A stretch of DNA of 64,000 nucleotides from Mycobacterium parmense. GTDB lineage: Bacteria > Actinomycetota > Actinomycetes > Mycobacteriales > Mycobacteriaceae. Location: assembly GCF_010730575.1 (NCBI RefSeq), contig NZ_AP022614.1:3720001-3784000 (forward strand), in the 5' to 3' direction. Below are positions 63,072 to 64,000 of this stretch, one piece after another. How positions within the stretch are numbered: the first letter of the stretch is position 1; every line of letters starts with the position of its first letter. The notes below the pieces were generated by a model. The model saw only the letters and a program-made list of their open reading frames with translations, did not search any database and was not told where the DNA came from. The position numbers and the translations under genes are program-made.

Positions 63072-64000
63072 ATGCGACAGCGATGGAATCGCCGGGGATT
63101 CTTGCAGCTCGCAGGGGCCGCGGGTGTCGTCGCGGTCGCCGGAGCGTCACCCGCATGCTCGTCACACAAATCGGATTCGGCAGCCTCGCCCAGCGGTTCG
63201 GTGACCATCACCCATCTCTTCGGCCAGACCGTCATCAAGGAGCCGCCCAAGCGCGTTGTCAGCGCCGGCTACACCGAGCAGGACGACCTGCTCGCCGTCG
63301 GGGTCGTGCCGATCGCGGTGACCAACTGGTTCGGGGACCAGCCCTTCGCGGTGTGGCCGTGGGCCGCGCCGAAGCTCGGCGGGGCGCAGCCCGTGGTGCT
63401 CAGTCTGGACAACGGCATTCCGGTCGACCAGATCGCCGGGCTCAAGCCCGACCTGATCGTGGCCGTCAACGCCGGAGTGGACGCCGACACGTATCAGAAG
63501 CTCTCGGCGATCGCCCCCACGGTTCCGCAGTCCGACGGCGACGCCTTCTTCGAGCCATGGAAGGAGCAGGCAACCACCATCGGCCAGGCGGTGTTTCAGC
63601 CGGCCCAGATGAAGTCCCTCGTCGACGCCGTCGACCAGAAGTTCACCGACGTCGCCAAGAAGAATCCGCAGTGGACGGGCAAGAAGGCGCTGCTGATGCA
63701 GGGCACGCTGTGGCAGGGCACCGTCGTCGCGACCATGGCGGGCTGGCGCACCGACTTCCTCAACCAGATGGGTCTCGTCATCGCCGACAGCATCAAGGCC
63801 TTCGGCGCCGATCACCGCGCCGTCATCCCGCGCGATCATGTCAAACAGGTGCTCGACTCCGCCGACGTGGTGATCTGGACGACCGAAAGCCCGGATGATC
63901 AAAAGGCAGTGCTGGCCGACCCCGAAGTGGCGGGATCGCTTGCCACGGCCCAGAACCGCCACATCTTCACCACCAAGGAGCAGGCGGGCGCGATCGCCTT
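63072..64000 (+). CDS. Fe(III)-siderophore-type substrate-binding lipoprotein (Rv0265c-like), 3' end outside window
   Basis: From ATG 63072 the frame stays open to the right edge (309 codons). The N terminus NRRGFLQLAG is a Tat-type signal and SPAC (Cys29) a lipobox, so it is probably a Tat-exported lipoprotein. The class III binding-protein fold is seen in VTHLFG-type GSVTITHLFGQTVIKEPPKR and VVSAGYTEQDDLLAVGVVPI. It captures ferric siderophores or heme for an ABC importer not in the window. No IdeR-like box was found in the 52 bp before the start. Confidence 0.88.
   Translation, partial: MRQRWNRRGFLQLAGAAGVVAVAGASPACSSHKSDSAASPSGSVTITHLFGQTVIKEPPKRVVSAGYTEQDDLLAVGVVPIAVTNWFGDQPFAVWPWAAPKLGGAQPVVLSLDNGIPVDQIAGLKPDLIVAVNAGVDADTYQKLSAIAPTVPQSDGDAFFEPWKEQATTIGQAVFQPAQMKSLVDAVDQKFTDVAKKNPQWTGKKALLMQGTLWQGTVVATMAGWRTDFLNQMGLVIADSIKAFGADHRAVIPRDHVKQVLDSADVVIWTTESPDDQKAVLADPEVAGSLATAQNRHIFTTKEQAGAIA

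Noticed and set aside
63083..63898. 271-codon frame at the right edge
   Set aside because: It is an Arg-rich shadow; the correct frame from 63072 encodes a Tat lipoprotein of the siderophore-binding family.

Overview
The window is chromosomal DNA of a slow-growing Mycobacterium, most likely from or near the M. avium complex. It is GC-rich, packed with PE/PPE and Esx genes, and reads as the reverse of the M. tuberculosis Rv0265c-Rv0314c segment, interrupted by a zinc-starvation island. The species assignment is an inference from remembered synteny, not a search.

Left part (1-14.6 kb): the start of an NADP-dependent oxidoreductase; a DUF3060 membrane-protein gene broken by one in-frame TAG; an Rv0313-like gene; two neighbouring Pro-rich membrane proteins; an Rv0311-like gene divergent from a TetR regulator; an L,D-transpeptidase-type secreted protein; a PAP2 phosphatase; bluB; a sulfatase; a Stf0-type sulfotransferase; a trans-aconitate methyltransferase; and an alpha/beta hydrolase.

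ESX-3 locus (14.6-29.5 kb, all minus strand): eccA3-eccB3-eccC3-PE5-PPE4-esxG-esxH-espG3-eccD3-mycP3-eccE3, with many 4-bp start/stop overlaps. Two IdeR-like boxes and one Zur-like box lie upstream of eccA3, so both iron and zinc probably control it. MycP3 has lost its catalytic serine and its oxyanion-hole asparagine. The first start of eccD3 is out of frame.

Zinc island (29.5-47.2 kb): a PPE3-like gene; a cupin hydroxylase/sulfotransferase pair; zinc-independent ribosomal proteins S14, L31B, L28, L33 and S18; the ribosome-hibernation factor Mrf; a CobW GTPase with a small ANTAR protein; a Fur-family regulator next to a znuABC-like transporter; a permease/TIGR03943 pair; and a second PPE-esxG-esxH set with a truncated PE gene. 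Seven boxes of the TGAAAATnATTTTCA type and two boxes of a different type (TAACGA-nnn-TCGTTA) mark the promoters. One divergent promoter (mrf/rpmB2) also exists as a decayed inverted copy beside rpsN2. The second esxG-esxH copy is 99.7% identical to the ESX-3 copy (2 differences in 614 bp) and is co-directional with the metal permease.

Right part (47.3-64 kb): a TetR gene, a PAS-GGDEF cyclase, an MpaB/DUF2236 oxygenase, another TetR, a small membrane protein, a VOC protein, an alpha/beta hydrolase, two-domain FadE6, a Gly/Trp-rich secreted protein, an AT-rich intergenic region with repeated TACTGAT motifs before a possible ribbon-helix-helix gene, fadD2, a LigD-like polymerase gene, narU, a TetR relic, and the start of a Tat-type siderophore-binding lipoprotein. 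Two arrays of a 56-bp repeat begin exactly at the stop codons of fadD2 and the LigD-like gene, in mirror orientation. No tRNA, rRNA, CRISPR array or transposase gene was seen.
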